This document shows, piece after piece, positions 7,155 to 13,370 of a DNA stretch of 14,755 bases (its first letter is position 1; each line of letters opens with the position of its first letter). The notes below the pieces were generated by a model. It saw only the letters and a list, made by a program, of their open reading frames with translations, was not told the origin of the DNA and did not search any database. The position numbers were made by a program, and so were the translations under genes. This DNA is from Candidatus Woesearchaeota archaeon (GTDB lineage Archaea > Nanobdellota > Nanobdellia > Woesearchaeales > GW2011-AR9). The DNA is taken from assembly GCA_016213985.1 (NCBI GenBank), contig JACRPJ010000008.1:1-14755 (forward strand), in the 5' to 3' direction.

Positions 7155-7187
7155 TCCGGGCAGGTCCATTCATTTCCTTTTCCCAAG

Positions 7188-7658
7188 ATGGAGACAACCA
7201 GATTTTCAGAACAGCCTTTGTATGCGTTATTACCAAGTAGGAGAAGAGTGGTAATTCCAAAGATTATTTCTATAGTAGTGCTAGGGATAATATTCTATTT
7301 AGGAGTGCTGCTTAACGTTTATCTGTTGGAATTAAATGCTGCCGAAGAGACCATCGTTAAGGTCAGTTCACTGGCTCTACTGATATTAATCATAATGCTG
7401 GGGGTTTATTTGGCATACCATCAGGCTAATCAGCCATATAACTTCTACAAAGATAGAATCGAAGCAGGAAGAAAAGCACTCATCCACTACACGGACATTA
7501 CGGGAGTAAGCAAGAAGCAGAATATTCTGGATAAAATCTTCAGGACCTACAACTTAGACTTAGGAAACAAAAACTTCCTTAGGAACCTCCCTGAAGAGAT
7601 ACAAATAGAGAATTATCTGCAACAGTTGAGGGCTTATTCTAAGAACCTTTCTGGATAA
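7188..7658 (+). CDS. Small membrane protein with two helices and a PH-like cytoplasmic tail
   Basis: A 156-aa protein. A basic N-terminal stretch (LLPSRRRVVIPK) precedes a first hydrophobic helix at about residues 26-47, and a second lies at about 57-80. The remainder is soluble. The segment YNFYKDRIEAGRKALIHYTD (about 84-103), then ITGV, has the strand pattern of bacterial PH-like (bPH2/DUF304) domains, where a short two-helix anchor is followed by a sequence describing how an emission-type loop is displayed on the membrane. That family assignment is tentative. The function of such proteins is poorly known; a membrane-associated scaffold role is inference. The ATG lies only 19 bases after the tRNA-Val 3' end with no separate promoter visible, so the gene may be transcribed from the tRNA promoter and released by tRNA 3' processing. 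Confidence 0.7.
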   Translation: METTRFSEQPLYALLPSRRRVVIPKIISIVVLGIIFYLGVLLNVYLLELNAAEETIVKVSSLALLILIIMLGVYLAYHQANQPYNFYKDRIEAGRKALIHYTDITGVSKKQNILDKIFRTYNLDLGNKNFLRNLPEEIQIENYLQQLRAYSKNLSG

Positions 7659-7704
7659 TTATATGCCATAAACTTAGAGTCCTAAAGTATAAAAATCTTT
7701 TTTT

Positions 7705-7776
7705 GATTTAAATGGTCCTTTGATGGTAGTCAATATTTAACTTCTTTTTCAAAAAAAGAATAAAAGATTTAAATGG
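7705..7776 (+). promoter_or_regulatory. Promoter region of the dehydrogenase/ATP-grasp cluster with an 11-bp direct repeat
   Basis: GATTTAAATGG occurs twice, at 7705-7715 and 7766-7776. The second copy contains a TATA-like TTTAAAT about 40 bases upstream of the ATG at 7812, so transcription would start near 7797. Between the copies lies the near-palindrome TTCTTTTTCAAAAAAAGAA (7742-7760), which could be an operator or a terminator for the preceding gene. The repeated element may be a duplicated promoter or a regulator site. Confidence 0.45.
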
Positions 7777-7811
7777 GGTTGTTTTTGAAGATAAATTTTG
7801 GGGGAAGGAAA

Positions 7812-8825
7812 ATGAAAATATGCATACCGAAAGAAACTTATCCTTTGGAAAAAAGGGTGATGTTAATTCCTAATTCCGTGAAAAATCTAGTGAAAGCAGG
7901 GCATGAGGTCTTTGTCCAATCAAATGCAGCTGTAGGGGTTAATATCGAAGATGAAGATTATTCATCAGCCGGGGCTAAGATTGTAACCGAGGCTAGGGAT
8001 CTCTATAACCTAGCAGAATTAGTAGTTAAAGTCAAAGCTCCATCTCCAGAAGAATTTTCTTTGATGCATGATATTACTTTGTTGAGTATGTTTCATAGTG
8101 AGCAGAATCCAGTTCATATTTATTATGCAGGCAAGCAAAATTTAATAGTAGTAGAGGTGGAGTCGATCCGGGATGAAAAAAACAAGAGATTTATTGACCA
8201 AACGGATATAACCGGCAAAGCAGGAGTTTATTATGCTCTGCAGCACAGCAAAAAAACACCGGAAGAAATGAAAGCAGTGATTTTAGGTTATGGCCATGTC
8301 TCCAGCGGAGCAATAGAAGCCTGTGCTCGGTTGGGTATTGAATTTAAAATCATTAGAAAAGGGGAATTCAAATATATCCCTAAATATTTGAAAGAAGCTG
8401 ATCTATTGATAAACGGAATAGCCTGGCCAGAAAGCAGAAGATCCAAGAAAGAATACTTGGTTACTAGAGAAGACATTAAAAATGCCCAAAAAGAGATGAT
8501 TGTTTTAGACCTTTCAGTAGATTTTCCGAATCCTATTGAGACTGTGCGTCCAACAACCTACTCCCAGCCTTATTACCTCGAAGAAGGAAGAGTGCATATT
8601 AGTCTTTATGGATATCCGGGTTTGGTACCAATAACTTCTACCAACCGGTATAGCAAACAAATAGAACCTATAGTTTTGTTGATTGCTGATAATGGGGATG
8701 TTGAGGGAATTAGTAAGAAAGGGGATTTAGGGATAGCGATTAGTAAGGCAATAATATACCCCCATAAATTGGATTGGACGGAATATAAACCAACAGAAAC
8801 ACCGCCAGGAAGTAGGATTGAGTAG
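7812..8825 (+). CDS. Alanine dehydrogenase-family oxidoreductase resembling N5-(carboxyethyl)ornithine synthase
   Basis: A 337-aa NAD(P)-dependent dehydrogenase of the alanine dehydrogenase/transhydrogenase family. The N-terminal domain starts MKICIPKETYPLEKRV with the conserved R15. VVKVKAP (71-77) holds the substrate lysine K75, and MFHSEQNP (93-100) the conserved histidine H95. The nucleotide loop is AVILGYGHVSSGA (155-167). DLSVDFPNPIETVRPTTYS (233-251) matches the region with the catalytic aspartate (D237). GYPGLVPITST (267-277) follows. The features AGVYYAL before the Rossmann fold and ADLLINGIAWPE after it resemble carboxyethylornithine synthase, which reductively joins pyruvate to ornithine or lysine. 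That substrate is inferred. An ATG at 7773 is in frame, but the ATG at 7812 follows an SD-like GGGGGAAGG and begins at the conserved N-terminus, so it is chosen. The next gene starts 12 bases downstream. Confidence 0.85.
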   Translation: MKICIPKETYPLEKRVMLIPNSVKNLVKAGHEVFVQSNAAVGVNIEDEDYSSAGAKIVTEARDLYNLAELVVKVKAPSPEEFSLMHDITLLSMFHSEQNPVHIYYAGKQNLIVVEVESIRDEKNKRFIDQTDITGKAGVYYALQHSKKTPEEMKAVILGYGHVSSGAIEACARLGIEFKIIRKGEFKYIPKYLKEADLLINGIAWPESRRSKKEYLVTREDIKNAQKEMIVLDLSVDFPNPIETVRPTTYSQPYYLEEGRVHISLYGYPGLVPITSTNRYSKQIEPIVLLIADNGDVEGISKKGDLGIAISKAIIYPHKLDWTEYKPTETPPGSRIE

Positions 8826-8837
8826 AAGTGATTTAAA

Positions 8838-9887
8838 ATGCCAGAGGAACATAATGTGTTTAAACTTAATTTTCACCAAAGAAAAGATTTTAATTGTAAA
8901 GGTGTGGAATTGACTACTTGTCTTATTATTGATGAGGCTTTAAAGAGAGGAATAAGGGCAGAGTTTGTGTTGGGCAAATATCTAGAGCTTTCGTTTGAAG
9001 GTAAAAAAAAATTATTTTATCTAGCAGATAATACTTCTTTGTCTTATCTTGCTCAAAAAATAACTGCTAGTAAAACAGAAACAAAAACCTTTCTAAGAAG
9101 AGCAGAGATAACTGTCCCTGAAGGAAGGTGTTTTCAGGTTGGAGAGCTTGAGGAGATTGTTTCTTATGCAGATTATTTACAAGGTCCAATAGTGATTAAG
9201 CCAGATTCAGGAAGCGAAGGGAAAGGGGTTTATTGTGGAGTAGCTCGGAAGGATATTGGGTTGATTGTAAAGGAGATAGCAAAGAAGTTTAGGTCTATAA
9301 TAGTTGAAAAACAAGTATTTGGGAATGAATATCGGGTTTTGGCTACAACTGAGGGTTACCTGGCTACAATTATGAGAAGGCCGGCAAATGTTTTAGGTGA
9401 TGGGAAGCAGTCAATAAAGAAGCTAATTGAAGAAAAGAATGTAGGTAGACAAAACAAAGCAACAAAACCATTAACTTGTCCTTTTATAAAGATTGAGATT
9501 GATGATGTGGTGCAGAGATATCTGGCGAGTAAAGGAATAAGTTTAGCTTATATACCAAAGGAAGGGGAAAGGGTCTATTTAAGGGAAAATTCAAATATCA
9601 GTACTGGTGGTGATGCTATAGAATTAACTGATAAGGCACACCCGTCAGTGAAGGAAATAGCTTTAAGAGCTCTTGGGGCAATTCCAGGTATGACTTATGC
9701 TGGTATTGATCTGATTACAAAGGATATAATAAAAGATATAAATAAAGCAGGTTATGCCATCATCGAGCTGAATAATATGCCAGGCATCTGGCCTTTACAT
9801 TATCCTTATATTGGAAAACCCCAAAATGTAGCTGGCGCTTTAATTGATTTAAATTTGGCAGAGACAAAACCTAAAGGGGGTGGCTAA
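8838..9887 (+). CDS. ATP-grasp ligase of the GshF/cyanophycin synthetase type
   Basis: A 349-aa stand-alone ATP-grasp enzyme. The ATP-binding loop is VIKPDSGSEGKGV (119-131). The adenine-binding region is around IIVEKQVFGNEYRVLATTEG. RRPANVLGDGKQSIKKLIEE (180-199) and RENSNISTGGDAIELTD (249-265) closely resemble the ATP-grasp domains of bifunctional glutathione synthase (GshF) and cyanophycin synthetase. Metal ligands D291, E310 and N312 (IIELNNMPG) are present. Such enzymes make an amide bond through an acyl-phosphate. It lacks both the glutamate-cysteine ligase domain of GshF and the Mur-ligase domain of cyanophycin synthetase, so substrates differ or come from a partner. It follows the dehydrogenase by 12 bases, with GTGAT as a weak SD. 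Composition is clearly AT-richer than the transketolase region. Confidence 0.87.
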   Translation: MPEEHNVFKLNFHQRKDFNCKGVELTTCLIIDEALKRGIRAEFVLGKYLELSFEGKKKLFYLADNTSLSYLAQKITASKTETKTFLRRAEITVPEGRCFQVGELEEIVSYADYLQGPIVIKPDSGSEGKGVYCGVARKDIGLIVKEIAKKFRSIIVEKQVFGNEYRVLATTEGYLATIMRRPANVLGDGKQSIKKLIEEKNVGRQNKATKPLTCPFIKIEIDDVVQRYLASKGISLAYIPKEGERVYLRENSNISTGGDAIELTDKAHPSVKEIALRALGAIPGMTYAGIDLITKDIIKDINKAGYAIIELNNMPGIWPLHYPYIGKPQNVAGALIDLNLAETKPKGGG

Positions 9888-9902
9888 GATAAGTAAGAAT
9901 TT

Positions 9903-9993
9903 ATGAATACTAAGAAAAGGAGATACCCCTTATTCCAACCGTAATGCAAAGAACTTATTTAATTATGCAAAAGAATCTGGCTTTGAAGCTGAA
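9903..9993 (+). other. In-frame coding extension of the second ATP-grasp gene without a normal start
   Basis: The frame of the gene at 9994 stays open upstream to 9907 and translates as ILRKGDTPYSNRNAKNLFNY followed by AKESGFEAE. It looks like the N-terminal strand and helix of a RimK-type pre-ATP-grasp domain. No ATG, GTG or TTG lies in this frame before 9994; the frame closes with TGA at 9904-9906. An ATG at 9903 is one base out of frame and stops after 13 codons. Either one base is inserted (or two lost) just after that ATG, or a rare start codon is used. Confidence 0.6.
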
Positions 9994-10929
9994 ATGAGAG
10001 ATTATTCCGAGATAAGGGATGGTCCATCTTTTAAGAATGAAATAATCAATGTGATGTTCTTTTTTCCTTATGTTTTCTGGAATAAAAACTGTGAAATGCC
10101 AGAAGATACAAAATTATATGGGACATCAAAAAAAAGTTATGAATTGCTTAGGGAATTTTTTTTTGAAGTAGAAGGGGCTTTACAAAAAAAATATAAGGGT
10201 CGCCAATTAAATTATATCATCTCGCCGAAATTTGCCGCTTTAGATAGGGATAAAATAGCCACAATTCAGAAGTTGAGCGAGTCTAAAGTTCTGACCAGTA
10301 AAATGGTTTCCGAGAGGAACTTGGATGAGATCTTAAACAGAATAACTCCAAAAAGGGGGATTTTTATAAAATGCCGGTATGGAGCAGAAGGAAAAGGTAT
10401 TACTTTGCTGCAAAAAGATAAGTGGGTAACTAATTATAAAGTGGAAGGAAATAGGTTAACTAATTATGGGGTTTATGATCGTTGGGAATTTTCTGAGATC
10501 ACAAGCAGAAGAGATTTACTAGAACAGCTTCTAGAACAGGAAGTGATTGTGGAAGAAGAAATAATTGTTCCAGAATTGTTTGCAGATAAAAAATTTGATT
10601 GCAGGGCCTATGTGATCAAAGGTAGGGTTCCTCATTTTTTTGTCAGGGTAAATGAACAGTCAAAGGTAGTAACTAATTATGCTCAAGGGGGCAAAGTCTT
10701 TCACCATCCTGAAACTGGTTTGTCTTCTAAGTTTAAAATCAAAATTGAAGAAGAGGCAGTTAAATCAGCAGAGGCCTTTGAATTCAAATTTTTGGGCGTA
10801 GATATTATGTTTGACCGTAGTGAAGGAGCTAAAGTAATAGAGATCCAAACTTTCACTGATTTTCCCGATATAAACCATTTTAATCTAGCCAAGTATATGG
10901 TTAGTGATAAAAGTGGGTTGTTTTGTTAA
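9994..10929 (+). CDS. ATP-grasp ligase, RimK/YheC-like (N-terminus probably further upstream)
   Basis: A 311-aa protein from the first ATG, and about 340 aa if the upstream in-frame extension from 9907 is included. FIKCRYGAEGKGITLL (about 125-140) is the ATP-grasp phosphate-binding loop. KKFDCRAYVIKGRVPHFFVR (about 197-216) is the adenine/ribose strand pair with the conserved FDxR pattern. FLGVDIMF and KVIEIQTFTDFPD (to about residue 293) provide the metal-binding Asp and Glu. The usual third ligand, an Asn two residues after the Glu, is replaced by Gln (EIQ), which may alter metal binding. Overall it is nearest to the peptide-ligase and spore-associated YheC/D group. It joins a carboxylate to an amine at the cost of ATP. 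Substrate unknown. It shares strand, composition and cluster with the two upstream genes, 106 bases after the previous stop. Confidence 0.82.
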   Translation: MRDYSEIRDGPSFKNEIINVMFFFPYVFWNKNCEMPEDTKLYGTSKKSYELLREFFFEVEGALQKKYKGRQLNYIISPKFAALDRDKIATIQKLSESKVLTSKMVSERNLDEILNRITPKRGIFIKCRYGAEGKGITLLQKDKWVTNYKVEGNRLTNYGVYDRWEFSEITSRRDLLEQLLEQEVIVEEEIIVPELFADKKFDCRAYVIKGRVPHFFVRVNEQSKVVTNYAQGGKVFHHPETGLSSKFKIKIEEEAVKSAEAFEFKFLGVDIMFDRSEGAKVIEIQTFTDFPDINHFNLAKYMVSDKSGLFC

Positions 10930-10954
10930 AGACTCTTTTATCCAGACAAAATCC

Positions 10955-10962
10955 TTATAAAT
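10955..10962 (+). promoter_or_regulatory. TATA box of tRNA-Phe
   Basis: TTATAAAT ends 25 bases upstream of the first base of the tRNA at 10987. The spacing matches the tRNA-Val promoter. Confidence 0.65.
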
Positions 10963-11007
10963 CCCCCTCTAATTTAACTCTATACTGGGACCTTAGCTCA
11001 GCCTGGG

Positions 11008-11040
11008 ACAACCTTTAGGACCTTTCTGAAGGTGCGGGGA
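11008..11040 (+). other. Predicted D-loop intron of tRNA-Phe (33 nt)
   Basis: Removal joins CAGCCTGGG to AGAGC, the usual archaeal tRNA-Phe D arm. The intron folds as ACCTT (11011-11015) with AAGGT (11029-11033). The ends may shift by one base (11009-11041) with the same product. A canonical bulge-helix-bulge is not obvious, so boundaries rest on the consensus tRNA. Confidence 0.68.
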
Positions 11041-11057
11041 AGAGCACTACGCTGAAG

Positions 11058-11080
11058 ATGTTCTTCAAGAACAAGCTGAA
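11058..11080 (+). other. Predicted anticodon-loop intron of tRNA-Phe (23 nt, position 37/38)
   Basis: The intron contains a hairpin TGTTCT (11059-11064) with AGAACA (11068-11073). Removal gives the loop CTGAAGA between perfectly paired stems. The central helix of a bulge-helix-bulge is only partly formed, so the exact cut sites are deduced from the tRNA consensus. Confidence 0.72.
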
Positions 11081-11096
11081 ACGTAGTTGTCCGGGG

Positions 11097-11127
11097 AGGT
11101 CGTTCCTTAATTGAAATGGCCACGGAA
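11097..11127 (+). other. Predicted T-arm intron of tRNA-Phe (31 nt, position 53/54)
   Basis: The T stem CGGGG ends at 11096 and the T loop TTCAAAT begins at 11128, so the extra bases lie exactly between them. An inner helix GGTC (11098-11101) with GGCC (11118-11121) is followed by a partial central helix, CCG (11091-11093) with CGG (11123-11125). The bulges are GGA and AAT. This is a relaxed bulge-helix-bulge. Confidence 0.75.
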
Positions 11128-11149
11128 TTCAAATCCCCGAGGTCCCAGC

Positions 11150-11166
11150 TTTTTCTCTGATAAAAA
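11150..11166. terminator. Back-to-back T-run terminators
   Basis: On the plus strand TTTTT (11150-11154) follows the tRNA-Phe 3' end by two bases. On the minus strand TTTTT (11162-11166) follows the stop of the T2SSF gene. Oligo-T runs act as archaeal terminators. The two transcription units converge here. Confidence 0.5.
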
Positions 11167-11167
11167 T

Positions 11168-11998
11168 CTATCCCATCATCGTTGTTTTGGTGAGAATTTG
11201 CAAGGCAAAGACATTAAACAATACTATTACCACCGCTGATATGAAACAATATAACAAAGTGCTGTTGATCAAGTTCTTTCCCAGCTGGTATCTCTCCGCT
11301 AACTTATCTGCACCATTTTCAATACCGTTACTTAATACTGTTAAAATATAAACTATCTGAACAATATAAATTCCTACCACAATCTGAAAATAAAAGGTAG
11401 GAATGCCTATCCCGAATATGCTCACCATATCTCCTAATGAACCCAACTGTTCTCCACTTCCAGTAAATCCTCCCAACTGCGCACTTAACCGGGTTAAAAT
11501 AGTAGAAATCATGGCGGTAATGCCTACTACAATGCCCGCAATGGCCGGAGTGAGGAACTTAATCTGAGCTTTCATGGAAGAAATCTCCTCCCCCATCAGG
11601 TCTTTCAATCTCTCCTCGACCGTATGTATTTCTTTGATATAACGCGACATCGACAATAAGGCCTGAGCGGCGATTCTTGGACCTTTTTTGGCGCTTTCCA
11701 CCAACACTTTCATCGATGATTCAATGACTTTAGAAGGGTAGCTGGCTAATGCACCAACTTTAGGATCAAAAATGGCCTGCTCTAATCCCATACCCAGCCT
11801 AGTCATATTATGTTCGGCTACGCTGAAAAAATCTCCTGAGGTGGTTCCCCGCATCGTTTCTGCTACTCGGAAAAAAGCAATCTCTGCCGGAATTCCATCC
11901 CCTAGCCGATTTCCTAGCTGGAATAAAGCAGAAGAAAATTCATCTTCCAGTAACCTCGTTTGCTCTCTGATTTTAATCACGTTCTTGTAGCGCAGCAA
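11168..11998 (-). CDS. T2SSF/ArlJ-like membrane protein, second half
   Basis: A 276-aa protein with a T2SSF domain, the membrane platform of type IV pilus, archaellum and Tad-type machines. The soluble helical bundle at about residues 20-135 includes LFQLGNRLGDGIPAEIAFFR, the family's usual opening. VLVESAKKGPRIAAQALLSM follows. Membrane helices lie at about 148-168, 192-222 and 246-268. The platform would anchor the assembly ATPase, whose gene is not in this window. The longest frame starts with TTG at 11998 and overlaps the upstream gene by 26 bases. A GTG at 11980 gives an 8-base overlap and may be the true start. The beginning reads as a direct continuation of the upstream protein, so the two may be halves of one platform protein separated by a shift of frame. 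Confidence 0.82.
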   Translation of the reverse strand: MLRYKNVIKIREQTRLLEDEFSSALFQLGNRLGDGIPAEIAFFRVAETMRGTTSGDFFSVAEHNMTRLGMGLEQAIFDPKVGALASYPSKVIESSMKVLVESAKKGPRIAAQALLSMSRYIKEIHTVEERLKDLMGEEISSMKAQIKFLTPAIAGIVVGITAMISTILTRLSAQLGGFTGSGEQLGSLGDMVSIFGIGIPTFYFQIVVGIYIVQIVYILTVLSNGIENGADKLAERYQLGKNLINSTLLYCFISAVVIVLFNVFALQILTKTTMMG

Positions 11999-13334
11999 TC
12001 ACTACCAAAGACATTAAAGTACCTCCCACTCCATAAGGACCCAACTTTTTCGCTATATCACAATTAGGATTCTCGGGAGGACAAATATAGTCCAAGAACT
12101 TGAACGTCCCTTCTTCGTCTTGGATTTCAAAATTTTTATCTATGGAATGCAATATCAACGGGCTAAAGCCAATAATCACTCCAACTAGTAAAACCATCAT
12201 GCTGAAGTACAATGGATTTATGCTTATTACCAACTTCTTGCCTAAATTGAGATTAACATTCCTAAACCTCCTGACTGCCGGATTTTCTCCTATATCAGTA
12301 GCCCCATAGCCAGTGGGGCGCTTGGAAAGGATGACCTTCCCCAGGTAAAACACGCCGATAGGCAAGCCTACGTTGTACAGTACCGAGATATAAATAGCAG
12401 AGATGAATGGACTGCTGCCACCGCCGCTCATAAAGCTTACCACCAAAGGCAGAATGACCAACCCTAAAATAGGTAATATGATTCCTAGCATGTTTAGCAT
12501 ATTGATGGGAGATTGTAATGAATGGGCATAATGTAGCATATTCTCGTAGGTGCCGTTGAGAATGACATCCAGAGCTTTATCCAGGAGACTTAGCCGACGG
12601 TCCTCGGAAGGCTCAAACAAAGATGATTCCACGAGGTGAAATGCTTCCACGAATTCCTGGTTAGCTTCTTTCCAGCTTTCCAGATAAGCGTTAGCGGAAT
12701 CACGAATGGTACTATATTTCTGCGTTTCTGCATCCCACAGGATTTTGCGGAAGTCCAGCGACAAAGGAGAATCTAAATGATCGGCAGCAAACTCGATTGC
12801 CCGTTCGAGATTAGAAGTATGACGCATGTAAGTGACTAAATAAAGTATGCTTTGTACCATTTGGTTGCTGGCTTTCATCCTCCAAGTATTAGCCATAAAT
12901 TTGGGAATAGAACGCAGGGCAGGAATCATCAGCAGGCCGCCAAATGCCACCAATGCTACTAACGGAAACATCGAAGGAAGTCCGAACAAGACGGGGAGGG
13001 CATACGCTATCAACGAACCAAACACCATAACCAGCAGAGGAGCGAGAATCGAGAAAGAGATTACCCCAGCAGGAGTGGTATTTAAGTGGCAGGTATCTAA
13101 GTCTTTCTGCATTACCCCTGCTTTTGAAGCATCTACCTTTAGTTTTAGAACCTCTCCAGAAAAATTACCAGCTTTTTCGTACCAGGAATAGCGGGCGGGA
13201 TACAGCTCTTCTTTAAATTCAGTATATTCTTTAGAAGTAATCTTAGCTGGTTTACTTATGGCATGCTCACCGAACTCCTCTTTAACCTTTTCTTTATACT
13301 TTTCCAGTAATCGCTTATATTCATCCTGCTCCAT
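11973..13334 (-). CDS. T2SSF/ArlJ-like membrane protein, first half
   Basis: A 453-aa protein. Residues 1-85 are a charged cytoplasmic region. Hydrophobic segments at about 90-115 and 120-140 form the first membrane part. Residues about 155-275 are a helical T2SSF-type bundle (MVQSILYLVTYMRHTSNLER and following). Further membrane helices lie at about 277-301, 308-336 and 372-394, with a last hydrophobic stretch at about 433-449 directly before the stop. Bundle followed by helices, repeated in the next gene, is the architecture of ArlJ/TadC-like platforms. The ATG follows AGGGTGATAA (13343-13352 on the minus strand), a good SD. No ATPase, pilin or prepilin peptidase gene is visible nearby. The substrate and type of filament, if any, are unknown. 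Confidence 0.82.
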   Translation of the reverse strand: MEQDEYKRLLEKYKEKVKEEFGEHAISKPAKITSKEYTEFKEELYPARYSWYEKAGNFSGEVLKLKVDASKAGVMQKDLDTCHLNTTPAGVISFSILAPLLVMVFGSLIAYALPVLFGLPSMFPLVALVAFGGLLMIPALRSIPKFMANTWRMKASNQMVQSILYLVTYMRHTSNLERAIEFAADHLDSPLSLDFRKILWDAETQKYSTIRDSANAYLESWKEANQEFVEAFHLVESSLFEPSEDRRLSLLDKALDVILNGTYENMLHYAHSLQSPINMLNMLGIILPILGLVILPLVVSFMSGGGSSPFISAIYISVLYNVGLPIGVFYLGKVILSKRPTGYGATDIGENPAVRRFRNVNLNLGKKLVISINPLYFSMMVLLVGVIIGFSPLILHSIDKNFEIQDEEGTFKFLDYICPPENPNCDIAKKLGPYGVGGTLMSLVVIAALQERD

Positions 13335-13370
13335 CTATTAACTTATCACCCTAAGCAGGATTAATCTGAG

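Larger units (their letters stand above)
7020..7168 (+). tRNA. tRNA-Val(GAC) with three predicted introns
   Basis: Acceptor strands GGACCTG (7020-7026) and CAGGTCC (7161-7167) pair fully, with A73 at 7168 and no encoded CCA. The D stem is GTC/GAC (7029-7031, 7065-7067). The anticodon stem is ACTCG/CGAGT (7069-7073, 7109-7113). The T stem is CCCGG/CCGGG (7119-7123, 7156-7160). The anticodon at 7076-7078 is GAC, read as valine. Extra bases interrupt the D loop, the anticodon loop and the T loop. Removing three introns of 23, 28 and 25 bases leaves a standard 73-base tRNA with anticodon loop TTGACGT and the canonical T loop TTCGAAT. The D arm matches the usual archaeal tRNA-Val pattern (AGCGGCTA then TGAC). 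This 149-base gene would be missed or misread by a tRNA finder that does not model several introns. Confidence 0.88.
10987..11147 (+). tRNA. tRNA-Phe(GAA) with three predicted introns
   Basis: Acceptor strands GGGACCT (10987-10993) and AGGTCCC (11140-11146) pair fully, with A73 at 11147 and no CCA encoded. The D stem is GCTC/GAGC (10996-10999, 11042-11045). The anticodon stem is CTACG/CGTAG (11047-11051, 11082-11086). The T stem is CGGGG/CCCCG (11092-11096, 11135-11139). The anticodon at 11054-11056 is GAA, phenylalanine. The exons carry the archaeal tRNA-Phe hallmarks AGCTCAGCCTGGG, CTGAAG and TTGTC before the T stem. Three insertions, of 33, 23 and 31 bases, interrupt the D loop, the anticodon loop and the boundary of T stem and T loop. 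Their removal gives a 74-base standard tRNA with T loop TTCAAAT. Confidence 0.88.

Noticed and set aside
7773..7811. Upstream ATG of the dehydrogenase gene
   Set aside because: It falls inside the TATA-like element, and the added residues do not match the family. The ATG at 7812 has an SD-like sequence and begins at the conserved N-terminus.
9903..9944. Tiny ORF from the ATG at 9903 (13 codons)
   Set aside because: It is out of frame with protein-like sequence in the next frame. It is better read as the displaced start of the ATP-grasp gene.
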